Source of the DNA: an uncultured Faecalibacterium sp.
GTDB taxonomy: Bacteria; Bacillota; Clostridia; Oscillospirales; Ruminococcaceae
Direction of reading: 5' to 3'
Length of the DNA: 25,020 nucleotides
Assembly: GCA_900765105.1 (NCBI GenBank)
Contig: CAAFQM010000143.1
Span: 1 to 25,020 of the forward strand
In this document: piece after piece, positions 1 to 7,384 of the stretch
Layout: every line of letters starts with the position of its first letter
Position numbering within the stretch: position 1 is the first letter of the stretch
The notes under the pieces: generated by a model
Database searches by the model: none
What the model was told of the DNA's origin: nothing
What the model saw: only the letters and a program-made list of their open reading frames with translations
Translations under genes and position numbers: made by a program

Positions 1-443
1 AGATGTGCGCCCTTCTTGGTCTTGACCAGCTGCAGAGCGGGACGGATGGTGTCGGCGGTGGAGTAGGTAGCGCCGCCCAGCAGGCAGTCAGCCTTGCCCA
101 TCTTGACCAGCATGGTGCCAAAGTAGTTGGACTTCTTCAGCAGAGCGGTGCACTCCTCAGCGGTCTGCTTGCCCTTGCGCAGCTCCACCATGGTGTTGAC
201 CATCTCATCGAAACCGGCGTAGTTCTCGGGATCGATGATCTCGGCAGCGGAAATATCAAAGTTACCGGCGGCGGCAGCAGCCTTGCACTCAGCCTCGTTG
301 CCCACCATGACGACCTTCAGCACGCCCTCGGCCAGCAGCTTTGCAGCGGCCTCCAGGATGCGGGGGTCATTGCCCTCGGTGAAAACGATCGTCTTTGGAT
401 TTGCCTTCAGCTGTGCTACCAGCGGTGCAAACATATCAGCCAT
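1..443 (-). CDS. pta: Phosphate acetyltransferase, N-terminal part (runs off the left edge)
   Basis: Phosphate acetyltransferase interconverts acetyl-CoA and acetyl phosphate in the cytoplasm and, with acetate kinase, yields ATP from fermentation. About 147 residues are present, starting MADMFAPLVAQLKANPKTIV. The family hallmark GGATYSTADTIRPALQ followed by TKKGAH lies at the truncated end. The ATG at 443 follows GGAGGT with suitable spacing, and a promoter with TTGAAC and TAGAAT lies upstream on the same strand. Phosphate butyryltransferase is the nearest alternative, but the STADTxRPALQ pattern favours Pta. The C-terminal half is outside the window, so intactness and an adjoining ackA cannot be judged. 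Confidence 0.9.
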   Translation of the reverse strand, partial: MADMFAPLVAQLKANPKTIVFTEGNDPRILEAAAKLLAEGVLKVVMVGNEAECKAAAAAGNFDISAAEIIDPENYAGFDEMVNTMVELRKGKQTAEECTALLKKSNYFGTMLVKMGKADCLLGGATYSTADTIRPALQLVKTKKGAH

Positions 444-517
444 TGTGATTACCTCCGAATGTATCTTCCAAAATTGTCACCCCGCATCTGTTGGACACAA
501 GGATGCCTTTCTTTCTT

Positions 518-545
518 ATTCTAGCACACGCGGCAAAAAGTTCAA
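518..545 (-). promoter_or_regulatory. Sigma-A-type promoter of pta
   Basis: On the minus strand TTGAAC (540-545) is separated by 16 bases from TAGAAT (518-523). The pta start lies about 75 bases downstream. This is a consensus match only. Confidence 0.5.
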
Positions 546-640
546 GACAAAATTGGCTTTTTGTGCTATATTTTAAGAGAAAATCCGTTTTAATATTGTG
601 AATAAAATATCATACTATCTCAGAAGGAGATATCACCGTC

Positions 641-1213
641 ATGGATTGGGAAACATTGAAAGCCGAATGCCTTGCCTGCACCCGCTGCGGGCTGTGCTCC
701 ACCCGCACCAATGTGGTGTTCGGGCAGGGTGCCGAAAATGCCGAAGTGCTCTTTGTGGGCGAAGGCCCCGGCCAGAGCGAGGACGAGCAGGGCCTGCCCT
801 TTGTGGGGCGCAGCGGCCAGCTGCTGGACAAATACCTTTTTGCCATCGATCTGGACCGCAGCAAAAACTGCTACATCGCCAACATCGTCAAGTGCCGCCC
901 GCCCCAGAACCGCGACCCGCAGCCCGAAGAAAGCGAAGCCTGTATGCCGTGGCTGCGGGAGCAGTTCCGTCTGCTGCAGCCGAAGATCGTGGTCTGCCTC
1001 GGGCGCATCGCCGCACAGCGGATGATCCGCAAGGACTTTTCGGTCACAAAGGAGCACGGCCAGTTCATCGAAAAGAACGGCATCCTGTTCATGGGCACCT
1101 TCCACCCTGCCGCCCTGCTGCGCAGCCCCCAGAACAAGCCCGCCGCTTTCGCGGACTTCGCCGCCCTGCGGGAAAAGATTCACGAGGTGTGTGAACACAC
1201 ATATACAGAATAA
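641..1213 (+). CDS. Uracil-DNA glycosylase, family 4 (Fe-S type)
   Basis: This enzyme excises uracil produced by cytosine deamination and starts base-excision repair. The 190-aa protein has the family 4 layout: an N-terminal cysteine cluster CLACTRCGLC (about residues 11-20) for a [4Fe-4S] cluster, the uracil-pocket motif GEGPGQSEDEQGLPFVG, the segment NIVKCRPPQNRDPQPEE with another cluster-type cysteine, and the C-terminal HPAALLR motif. The ATG at 641 follows AGAAGGAGA with ideal spacing. It is divergent from pta. No terminator is visible after the stop; an inverted-repeat element begins 14 bases downstream. Length and motifs fit an intact enzyme. Confidence 0.92.
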   Translation: MDWETLKAECLACTRCGLCSTRTNVVFGQGAENAEVLFVGEGPGQSEDEQGLPFVGRSGQLLDKYLFAIDLDRSKNCYIANIVKCRPPQNRDPQPEESEACMPWLREQFRLLQPKIVVCLGRIAAQRMIRKDFSVTKEHGQFIEKNGILFMGTFHPAALLRSPQNKPAAFADFAALREKIHEVCEHTYTE

Positions 1214-1534
1214 AATGCTTTCCGGTAGGCCGGTGGGGAGTTTCTCTGAGGACCGTCCGCTGGGGTGGGGCCCTGTTGCCGCAAGGCGGCAATAGGGCGG
1301 GCGATGGAATGGCTTGCAGCGGAGGCGACCGTCGCCAGCGGCGGAAACAGGGAGCCAAGGCTGGGGCAGCGGCCAGCCGGATGCAAGGCGAGAGCCGCCG
1401 CAGACGCTGGGAGCCGCAACCCGTTTTCGCGTCCGAAGAGAAAGCTCCCCACCGGCCTGTCATCGCACCCGCATTTTCATTCACCTCACATCTCTTTTTT
1501 GCATATTGTAAAGCAAAAGCGAGGTGTTTTGGTC
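1214..1534. other. 321-bp intergenic region filled by an inverted-repeat element
   Basis: No convincing gene lies here. Frames open on both strands only because the stretch is GC-rich. Most of it (1227-1458) is the inverted-repeat-bounded element described separately. The last 75 bases are AT-richer and hold the leader and ribosome binding site (GAGGTG, 1521-1526) of the next gene. Confidence 0.7.
1227..1458. repeat. 232-bp inverted-repeat-bounded element (MITE-like or structured RNA)
   Basis: The left end at 1227-1247 reads aggccggtggggag then tttctct. The right end at 1437-1458 is its reverse complement with one extra base, giving a 21/22-bp terminal inverted repeat. Inside is a perfect small hairpin (ttgccgc/gcggcaa, near 1276-1292). 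A 33-bp internal block at 1288-1320 recurs in reverse orientation at 15178-15210 with 30 identities. No transposase, convincing reading frame or clear target-site duplication is visible. It could be a non-autonomous mobile element, a dispersed repeat or a structured RNA; the second copy favours a dispersed repeat. Confidence 0.6.
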
Positions 1535-2614
1535 ATGAACGAATCCCATACCATTGATTTTTTCCTCGGAGCCACCACGCCCGCCGGGTTCAGGGGCTAC
1601 TTCGAACCGCTGCGCCGGGAGCCGGGGATGCAGATGCTGCTCATCAAAAGCGGGCCGGGCTGCGGCAAGTCCACCCTGATGAAGCGGCTGGCGCAGGCCG
1701 CCGAACACACCGGCGAAACCGTGGAGCGCATCCACTGCGCCAGCGACCCGGACAGTCTGGACGGGGTGATCCTGCCCGGGCAGTGCAAGGCCATCGTAGA
1801 CGCCACCGCGCCCCACACCATGGAGCCGGATGCCCCCGGTGCGGACGAGATCGTGGTGAGCCTGTACCACACCATTGATGCCGGAAAGCTGCACGAACAC
1901 ACCGATGAGGTCAAGGCGCTGTTCGCCCGCAATGCCCTGCTGCGCGGCCGGGCGGCGCGGTATGTTGCTTCGGCCGGGAGCCTGCTGCTGGACAGCCGCC
2001 GGGCAGAAGCCTGCAGCGCCAACTTTGAAAAAGTGCGCCGCTACGTCAAGCGGCTGTGTGCCCGGGTGCTGCCCCGCACCGAGGGCACCGGCACCGAAGA
2101 GCTGCGTCTGCTTTCTGCCATCACTCCGAAGGGCGGGGTGTTCTATCAGGGCACGGCGCAGGCGCTGGCTGAAAAGTTCATCGTGTTCCGGGACGACTAC
2201 GGTGCCGTCTCCCGCCTGCTGCTGGAGCTTATCCGGGCCGAAGCGCTGACCCGGGGCTACCACCTCATCACCTGCCCCTGCGCCATGCACCCGGAGGATA
2301 AGATCGACCACATTATCATCCCGGAGCTGAAACTGGCTTTCCTGACGGATAACCGCTGGCACCCGGTGCAGCTGCCGGGCGTGCAAGCCGTGCGGTGCAG
2401 CCGCTTCCTCGACCGGGAAAATCTGGCCGCCTACCGGGCGCGGCTGCGGTTCAACGAACGGGCCGCCGCCGAACTGCTGGAACAGGCCGCCGCCCTGATG
2501 GCGCAGGCCAAGAGCTGCCACGACGAGCTGGAAACCTACTACCGTTCCGCCGTGGATTTTGCCAAAGTGGACGAAGCCGCAGAGCAGTGCAAGAAATTGT
2601 TCGGAGTCGAATAG
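1535..2614 (+). CDS. P-loop ATPase of unknown role (PRK06851-like)
   Basis: A 359-aa soluble protein with a clear Walker A motif GPGCGKST at residues 40-47, preceded by a hydrophobic strand (MQMLLIK). The later part contains hydrophobic strands and acidic segments, but I cannot assign a confident Walker B. It resembles a clostridial family annotated only as ATP-binding protein, which I recall as PRK06851; its substrate is not known to me. The ATG at 1535 is chosen because GAGGTG lies 8 bases upstream and the protein begins naturally (MNESHTIDFFLG). The frame stays open upstream through the repeat, which is not credible coding sequence. The nuclease-helicase gene starts 26 bases after its stop, so the two are probably co-transcribed. 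Confidence 0.75.
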   Translation: MNESHTIDFFLGATTPAGFRGYFEPLRREPGMQMLLIKSGPGCGKSTLMKRLAQAAEHTGETVERIHCASDPDSLDGVILPGQCKAIVDATAPHTMEPDAPGADEIVVSLYHTIDAGKLHEHTDEVKALFARNALLRGRAARYVASAGSLLLDSRRAEACSANFEKVRRYVKRLCARVLPRTEGTGTEELRLLSAITPKGGVFYQGTAQALAEKFIVFRDDYGAVSRLLLELIRAEALTRGYHLITCPCAMHPEDKIDHIIIPELKLAFLTDNRWHPVQLPGVQAVRCSRFLDRENLAAYRARLRFNERAAAELLEQAAALMAQAKSCHDELETYYRSAVDFAKVDEAAEQCKKLFGVE

Positions 2615-2640
2615 ATCCTGTTGCAAGGAGGTGAAATGCC

Positions 2641-5136
2641 ATGTCCTCTGTCCGTCTGCCCATCCGGCAGCTGGTGGAATTTCTGCTGCGCAGCGGCAGC
2701 ATCGACAGCCGCTTTTCCGGCTTCGACCGCGCTCTTGAGGGCGCGCGCATCCACCGCAGGCTGCAGAAAGCCGCCGGGGACGGCTACGAAGCCGAAGTGT
2801 CCCTCTCCGCCGACCGGGAGATGGACGGCATCGTCTTTACGCTGGAAGGCCGGGCGGACGGCATTTTCACCGATGAAAACGGCATTGTGACCATCGACGA
2901 GATCAAGACCACCGCTGTGCCCGAAGAGGAAATTTCCGAGGAAATGAACCCCTGTCACTGGGTGCAGGGCATGGTGTACGGTGCCATTTACAGTGCGCAG
3001 GAAAGTTTGCCGGAAATCAACGTGCGGCTGACCTATTATCAGATCGATACCGACCGGGTCATCCGTTTTACGCGGCATTTTGCGCAGCAGGAGCTGGAAG
3101 ATTTTCTGACCAAACTCCTCTGTCAGTATCTGCCGTGGGCGCACCGTCAGCTGGACTGGGAAAAAGCCCGCAGCGTCAGCCTGACCGCCCTGCGGTTTCC
3201 GTTTGACTCCTACCGTCCCGGGCAGCGGGCACTGGCGGGCGAAGTCTGGCGCGCCTGCCGCGCCGGGAAGGACGCCGACCACAAAGGCGGCACCCGGTTG
3301 TTCTGTCAGGCTCCCACCGGCATCGGCAAAACCATGAGCGTGCTCTTCCCTGCCCTGAAAGCCATGGGCGAAGGCTGCGGGGAAAAGCTCTTTTACCTCA
3401 CCGCCCGCAACACGACGCAGGCCGCCGCCGAGGATGCGCTGGCGCGGCTTCAGACGTCCGACCCTGGGCTTGCCCTGCGCAGCGTGACCCTGTCCGCAAA
3501 GGAAAAGGTCTGCCTGCACCCGGACGCCGAGGGCCGCCCCGCCTGCCTGCCGGAAGTGTGCCCCTATGCCAACGGCTATTATGACCGGGTCAAAGACGCC
3601 CTGTCTGCCCTGCTGGATTCCGGCACCGGCCTTTTTGACCGCGCTGCGCTGGCGGATATCGCCCGGAAATTCTCGGTGTGTCCCTTTGAGCTGGGGCTGG
3701 ACCTGAGCGAGTGGTGCGACGTGGTCATCGGGGACTACAATTATCTGTTCGACCCGGTGGTGCATCTGAAGCGGTTCTTTGATGCTTCCGGCAACTGGGT
3801 CTTTCTCATCGACGAAGCCCACAACCTGCCCGACCGCGCCCGGGCCATGTACTCGGCGCAGTTTTGCAAGAGCAGCCTGACCGACGCCAGACGTGCCCTC
3901 GGCAAAGGCAAAAGCGCTCTGAAAACCGCGCTGACCAAAGCCGGCAAAGCCTTTCTGGAAGCGCGGAAAGCCTGCGTCCGGCTGGCACCCCGCCGGGCAG
4001 CATCGGAGGATGCCCCCGCCGAACCGGCACAGACCAGCCTGCTGGCAGAGCCTTCCGCGCCGGTTCTGGAACTGCCGGAAGCGCTTTACGCCCGGGAGGG
4101 CACCGTGTTTTTCAAAGAGCTGCCCTCCGCCCTGCTCAGTCCCTTGCGGGCCGTGCAGGCACCGCTGCAGGACTGGCTGGAAGCAAACCCCGACGCAGAC
4201 ACCCACGCCCAATTGCTGGAGCTGTATTTTGCGGTGCAGGATATCACCCGCGCCGCCGAGCGGTACGACAGCCATTTCGTCACCCAGCTCACCGCCCGCG
4301 GCAGCGAACTGGAACTGCATCTGCTCTGCCTTGACCCGGCACCCTTTGTGGACGCCAGCCTTGCCGCCGGGCGCAGCGCGGCATTGTTCAGCGCCACCCT
4401 CACCCCGCCGGGCTACTACCGCACTGTTCTGGGCTGTCCGGACGCCCGGGCTGTGGCGCTGAAAAGCCCTTTCCCGGAAGAAAATCTCGGCCTGTATTGC
4501 CTGCCGGATATCTCCACCCGCTACCGCGACCGGGACACCAGCATCACCGCTGTTTCAGATGCGCTGGCAACGCTTGCACAGGGCAAGACCGGCAATTACT
4601 TTGCCTTTTTTCCCAGCTACGCCTATCTGCGGCAGGTGCACGAGGATTTTGCGGCGCGGTATCCGGGCATGCGCACCCTTGTGCAGGAGACCGGTCTGGA
4701 CGACACCGCCCGGGCGGAGTTTCTCGCGCAGTTTGTGCCCGCCCCGCAGGAAACGCTGCTGGGCTTCGGGGTGCTGGGCGGCATCTTCGGCGAGGGCGTG
4801 GACCTTGCCGGAGACCGGCTCATCGGGTGCGCCATCGTGGGCGTGGGGCTGCCGCAGGTGAACCCCCGGCAGGAGATGCTGCGCCGCTACTACGACGAAA
4901 CATCCGGCACCGGCTTCGACTATGCCTACCGCTGCCCCGGCATGAACAAGGTGCTGCAGGCGGCAGGACGGGTCATCCGCACTCCGGAAGACCGGGGCGT
5001 CGTGCTGCTGCTGGACGATCGTTTTGCGCTGCCGGAATACACCCGGCTGTTCCCGCCCCACTGGCGGCACATCCGCTATCTGAACAGCGCCGCCGCCCTG
5101 ACAGCCGAGTTGGAACAGTTCTGGCATAAAAAATAA
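2641..5136 (+). CDS. XPD/DinG-like Fe-S DNA helicase with N-terminal PD-(D/E)XK nuclease-like domain
   Basis: An 831-aa superfamily 2 helicase. Residues about 60-115 carry a Cas4/RecB-type nuclease signature: D73 in GRADGI, E87-I-K89 in IDEIKTT, and Q109xxxY113. The helicase core follows, with Walker A APTGIGKT (224-231), four cysteines (C291, C302, C307, C347) spaced as in the XPD-type [4Fe-4S] domain, DEAH at 391-394, and a motif VI-like QAAGRVIRTPEDRG near the C-terminus. The family unwinds DNA 5' to 3' in repair or replication stress; the nuclease domain suggests coupled cleavage. AAGGAGGTG precedes the ATG at 2641. The gene follows the P-loop ATPase and ends at a terminator. Its biological role is inferred. 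Confidence 0.88.
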   Translation: MSSVRLPIRQLVEFLLRSGSIDSRFSGFDRALEGARIHRRLQKAAGDGYEAEVSLSADREMDGIVFTLEGRADGIFTDENGIVTIDEIKTTAVPEEEISEEMNPCHWVQGMVYGAIYSAQESLPEINVRLTYYQIDTDRVIRFTRHFAQQELEDFLTKLLCQYLPWAHRQLDWEKARSVSLTALRFPFDSYRPGQRALAGEVWRACRAGKDADHKGGTRLFCQAPTGIGKTMSVLFPALKAMGEGCGEKLFYLTARNTTQAAAEDALARLQTSDPGLALRSVTLSAKEKVCLHPDAEGRPACLPEVCPYANGYYDRVKDALSALLDSGTGLFDRAALADIARKFSVCPFELGLDLSEWCDVVIGDYNYLFDPVVHLKRFFDASGNWVFLIDEAHNLPDRARAMYSAQFCKSSLTDARRALGKGKSALKTALTKAGKAFLEARKACVRLAPRRAASEDAPAEPAQTSLLAEPSAPVLELPEALYAREGTVFFKELPSALLSPLRAVQAPLQDWLEANPDADTHAQLLELYFAVQDITRAAERYDSHFVTQLTARGSELELHLLCLDPAPFVDASLAAGRSAALFSATLTPPGYYRTVLGCPDARAVALKSPFPEENLGLYCLPDISTRYRDRDTSITAVSDALATLAQGKTGNYFAFFPSYAYLRQVHEDFAARYPGMRTLVQETGLDDTARAEFLAQFVPAPQETLLGFGVLGGIFGEGVDLAGDRLIGCAIVGVGLPQVNPRQEMLRRYYDETSGTGFDYAYRCPGMNKVLQAAGRVIRTPEDRGVVLLLDDRFALPEYTRLFPPHWRHIRYLNSAAALTAELEQFWHKK

Positions 5137-5167
5137 GGAGAGACGATCCGTCCCTCCTTATTTTTTT
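5132..5167. terminator. Intrinsic terminator after the helicase gene, possibly bidirectional
   Basis: A 12-bp stem (aataaggagaga with tccctccttatt, one mismatch) around a 7-base loop is followed by seven T residues on the plus strand. It overlaps the helicase stop codon and lies just beyond the stop of the convergent minus-strand gene. Confidence 0.85.
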
Positions 5168-5176
5168 GTATTGCAG

Positions 5177-6127
5177 TCACTTCAGACTTTCCCACGGCGG
5201 CATTTCACCGCGCAGCTTTTCCCACATGGGCATGGAGGTTCCGGCCTGCTTGCGCAGAGCTTCGAACGCTTCGTCCAGATACTGCATCTCGCCCACCGCG
5301 TGCATGGCGTGGTCGGAAGCGCACAGGCGGCCCAGCGGCGTCTTGGCCATGGCAAACACCATGGCTTCCATCTGGCGGCGGCCTGCCGTGCCGGGTTTAT
5401 AGCAATCCGTATTCTGCTTATCATTCACCGGGATGCCAGCGTCTTTCAGCATCAGGCAGCCCTCATAGGCGGCATCCAGAATGGCACCCCGTTGCTGCTT
5501 TGTGGCGCGGGTCAGATCGCCGTTGCAGGCGTAGCACACATAACATACCGGCAGGATGAATGCGATGTGGCACTTGAGCCACTCGTCCATATCGCCGTAG
5601 AAGGTCAGCTTGTACTTCACCCCATCAAAGGCGGTCTTGAGCCGGATGCGGAACGCGCCGGAAAGCGGCGCCGTGGCTCCGCCCACCGTCATGCCGACGC
5701 CGGTGTGCACGCTGACCACCCGGTCGCGCTCGCGGCGGCCGGCCGAATCCTGAAAGCCGAATGCGATTTTGTCCGCCGGGCGTTGCATGAACTCCAGCAC
5801 CTGTTTTGCGTGGGGGTCGTTGCCCAGAAACACAAAATACGAGCTTTTGTTCGCCTTGAGGATGGGCAGCACCTCCGGCAGCTGCCCGGCCTGTACAGCG
5901 ACAAAGATCAGGTCGTAGCAGTCGTCCGGAGCCAGCGTGTCGATGGTCTGCACGCGGTCCATCGTGGTTTTGCGCTGCGCCCAGTGGCGGATGACCAGAC
6001 CTTTCTGGTCGATCCGTTCCTTCCACTCACCCCGCGCAAGAAGCGTGACAACGTTCTTTTTGTTCTGCAACAGCTCGTGAGCCAGCTCGCAGCCCAAAAC
6101 ACCAGCACCATAAACCAGAATCCTCAT
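5177..6127 (-). CDS. Ketopantoate reductase family (PanE/ApbA-like) oxidoreductase
   Basis: A 316-aa protein opening with the Rossmann motif GAGVLG (residues 7-12), typical of NAD(P)H-dependent ketopantoate reductases (pantothenate/CoA synthesis). The next segments (VTLLARGEWKERI, LIFVAVQAGQLPEVL) fit the family fold. The C-terminal half is divergent, and neither panB nor panC is nearby, so ketopantoate is only one possible substrate; many PanE paralogues have unknown substrates. The ATG at 6127 follows GGGAGG. The start lies 38 bases beyond the HMA gene's stop, so the two probably form an operon. A hydrophobic stretch near residues 188-203 (HIAFILPVCYVCYACNG) belongs to the all-helical domain rather than to a membrane anchor. 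Confidence 0.75.
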   Translation of the reverse strand: MRILVYGAGVLGCELAHELLQNKKNVVTLLARGEWKERIDQKGLVIRHWAQRKTTMDRVQTIDTLAPDDCYDLIFVAVQAGQLPEVLPILKANKSSYFVFLGNDPHAKQVLEFMQRPADKIAFGFQDSAGRRERDRVVSVHTGVGMTVGGATAPLSGAFRIRLKTAFDGVKYKLTFYGDMDEWLKCHIAFILPVCYVCYACNGDLTRATKQQRGAILDAAYEGCLMLKDAGIPVNDKQNTDCYKPGTAGRRQMEAMVFAMAKTPLGRLCASDHAMHAVGEMQYLDEAFEALRKQAGTSMPMWEKLRGEMPPWESLK

Positions 6128-6165
6128 CCGGATGCGCCTCCCTTATGTTCTGTTTTTCGGAACGC

Positions 6166-6426
6166 TTACTTTTTCAGAAAAGAGAAAAAGCCTTTTTTCT
6201 CATAGGGTGCACTCTTGACGCCCTTGACCTCGTAGCCGGTGGCGTTGATGGCATCGCGCAGTTTCTGCTCGTCCAGCTGCTGCTCCGACTGGATGACGGT
6301 CTGTCCCTTCGTGTGGGAAGAAGAGACCTTCTTCGCCTCCGGGAAGGCCTTGCGCACCGCCTCGTTGACATGGCTCTCGCACATGCCGCACATCATGCCC
6401 TCGACTTTTACGGTTGTTTCGATCAT
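6166..6426 (-). CDS. Heavy-metal-associated (HMA) domain protein, copper chaperone-like
   Basis: An 86-aa protein whose first 70 residues form one HMA ferredoxin-like domain with the metal-binding motif MMCGMC (C13 and C16), as in CopZ-type carriers of Cu(I) or similar soft metals. The C-terminus carries a lysine/phenylalanine tail (YEKKGFFSFLKK) that ordinary CopZ proteins lack and that might contact membrane or a partner. The ATG at 6426 follows GGAGGGG. A minus-strand promoter sits about 175 bases upstream, giving a long leader. No copper P-type ATPase is present, so the metal and partner are inferred only from the family. Confidence 0.85.
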   Translation of the reverse strand: MIETTVKVEGMMCGMCESHVNEAVRKAFPEAKKVSSSHTKGQTVIQSEQQLDEQKLRDAINATGYEVKGVKSAPYEKKGFFSFLKK

Positions 6427-6596
6427 TTTGTTCCCCTCCGGAAATTTTCATGCGCGGCAGGCACCGCACCGGTTCTGTTAGGGCCTGCTAACCGTCGTTT
6501 CAAACAAAACGCCGCCAAGGGTCTGCCCCGGCAGCGATGCGGAGCGGTTCCCTTTCCGGTACGGAGTTCTGCTCAAAAGTGCACGCATGGTTCTTG
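6427..6596 (-). other. Long 5' leader of the HMA gene with a 36-codon open frame
   Basis: From the predicted transcription start near 6596 to the HMA start codon lie about 170 untranslated bases. They contain GC-rich self-complementary segments and a frame at 6588-6478 encoding MRALLSRTPYRK and ending FETTVSRP. It has no good ribosome binding site. I recognise no known riboswitch class. It could be a regulatory leader, a leader-peptide region or another dispersed repeat. Confidence 0.35.
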
Positions 6597-6601
6597 TCTT
6601 C

Positions 6602-6630
6602 ATCATATCACACCGGTGGGCTAAATGCAA
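6602..6630 (-). promoter_or_regulatory. Promoter for the HMA-reductase operon
   Basis: On the minus strand TTGCAT (6625-6630) and TATGAT (6602-6607) are separated by exactly 17 bases. They lie just downstream of the cobalamin adenosyltransferase stop codon. Confidence 0.6.
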
Positions 6631-6640
6631 GAACTCCGGC

Positions 6641-7156
6641 TCAATATTCGATGCCTTTGCGGGCGGCAATGCCCTTCTGGTAGGGGTGGCGCAGGCATTT
6701 CATCTCGGTCACATAATCGGCGGCGTCCAGCATCCACTGCGGGGCGGCGTGAGCGGTCAGCACGCACTCCTGCCCAGCAGGCCGCTGCAGCACGGCCTGC
6801 TGCAGCAGAGCCTTGTCCACCATATCCAGCTCCCATGCGCTGCCGGCCTCATCCAGCACCAGAAGGTCTGCCGGTTCGGCCATGGCGGCGGCAAGGTTCG
6901 CATTCTGCAGCGCGCGGGTCTCGGCCTTTTCGGCGTCGTTCATCTGAAAAACGAATTTCTGCCCGGCCTTGCCGCGGTAGAGCTTTGCACCCAGCTGCTC
7001 CAGCAGCGGGATCTCGCCGCTCTGCCCGCCCTTGAGAAACTGCAGCACGGCCACCCGTTTTCCGCTGCCCAGCGCCCGCAGAGCAAGCCCCATGGCCGCC
7101 GTTGTCTTGCCCTTTCCGTCGCCGTAATAAAGATGCACAAGTCCGGTCTGTTCCAT
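6641..7156 (-). CDS. cobO: Cob(I)yrinic acid a,c-diamide / cobalamin adenosyltransferase (CobA/CobO/BtuR family)
   Basis: This enzyme transfers the adenosyl group of ATP to reduced corrinoid, making the coenzyme form of B12. The 171-aa protein has the family's P-loop variant GDGKGKTT (12-19), the LLVLDEAGSAWELDMVD segment corresponding to the usual LDE motif, and the characteristic C-terminal VTEMKCLRHPYQKGIAARKG. The start at 7156 is chosen because GAGGAA precedes it and homologues begin with this short lead-in to the P-loop; the frame is open about 36 codons further but through the promoter. No other cobalamin genes are in the window, so it may serve salvage as well as synthesis. Confidence 0.9.
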   Translation of the reverse strand: MEQTGLVHLYYGDGKGKTTAAMGLALRALGSGKRVAVLQFLKGGQSGEIPLLEQLGAKLYRGKAGQKFVFQMNDAEKAETRALQNANLAAAMAEPADLLVLDEAGSAWELDMVDKALLQQAVLQRPAGQECVLTAHAAPQWMLDAADYVTEMKCLRHPYQKGIAARKGIEY

Positions 7157-7184
7157 TTTGCATTCCTCACTTTCCTGTGGTTTT

Positions 7185-7213
7185 ATCCTAGCACAGCCGT
7201 GCGCAAAGCGCAA
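7185..7213 (-). promoter_or_regulatory. Promoter of the cobalamin adenosyltransferase gene
   Basis: Minus-strand TTGCGC (7208-7213), 17-base spacer, TAGGAT (7185-7190). The -35 match is weak and the spacing good. Confidence 0.4.
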
Positions 7214-7284
7214 TGCCGCCGGGGATAAAATCCGCTTGACAAGCAGCCCTCCGGTATGATACACTTTGCAGAGTTTGCAAAAGC

Positions 7285-7321
7285 AAACGTACCATTCCTG
7301 CCGGAATGGCGTTTCTTTTTG
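7285..7321 (+). terminator. Terminator-like hairpin upstream of the YbaN-family gene
   Basis: AAACG and CCATTCC pair with GGAATGG and CGTTT around a TGCC loop, followed by CTTTTTG. It lies between an upstream TTGACA/TATGAT-like sequence (7236-7260, only 13 bases apart) and the gene. It may end a short leader transcript or act as an attenuator. Confidence 0.6.
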
Positions 7322-7328
7322 TAATGAA

Positions 7329-7344
7329 GTTAGTTTATTCTAAC
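7329..7344. promoter_or_regulatory. Inverted repeat GTTAG-N6-CTAAC, candidate operator
   Basis: A perfect 5-bp inverted repeat spaced by six bases (TTTATT) lies 40 bases before the YbaN-family start codon, where the promoter is expected. Its TTAG/CTAA half-sites resemble DtxR/IdeR-type metalloregulator boxes, but this is only a resemblance. Confidence 0.35.
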
Positions 7345-7384
7345 ATTTGTATCATCTTCGAACTACAGAAAGGACAACCCCGCC

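Noticed and set aside
1265..1534. In-frame upstream extension of the P-loop ATPase
   Set aside because: It runs through the inverted-repeat element; the GAGGTG site and natural N-terminus support 1535.
2539..4320. Long minus-strand open frame opposite the helicase gene
   Set aside because: GC-rich codon shadow of a well-supported gene; no ribosome binding site or family motifs in its translation.
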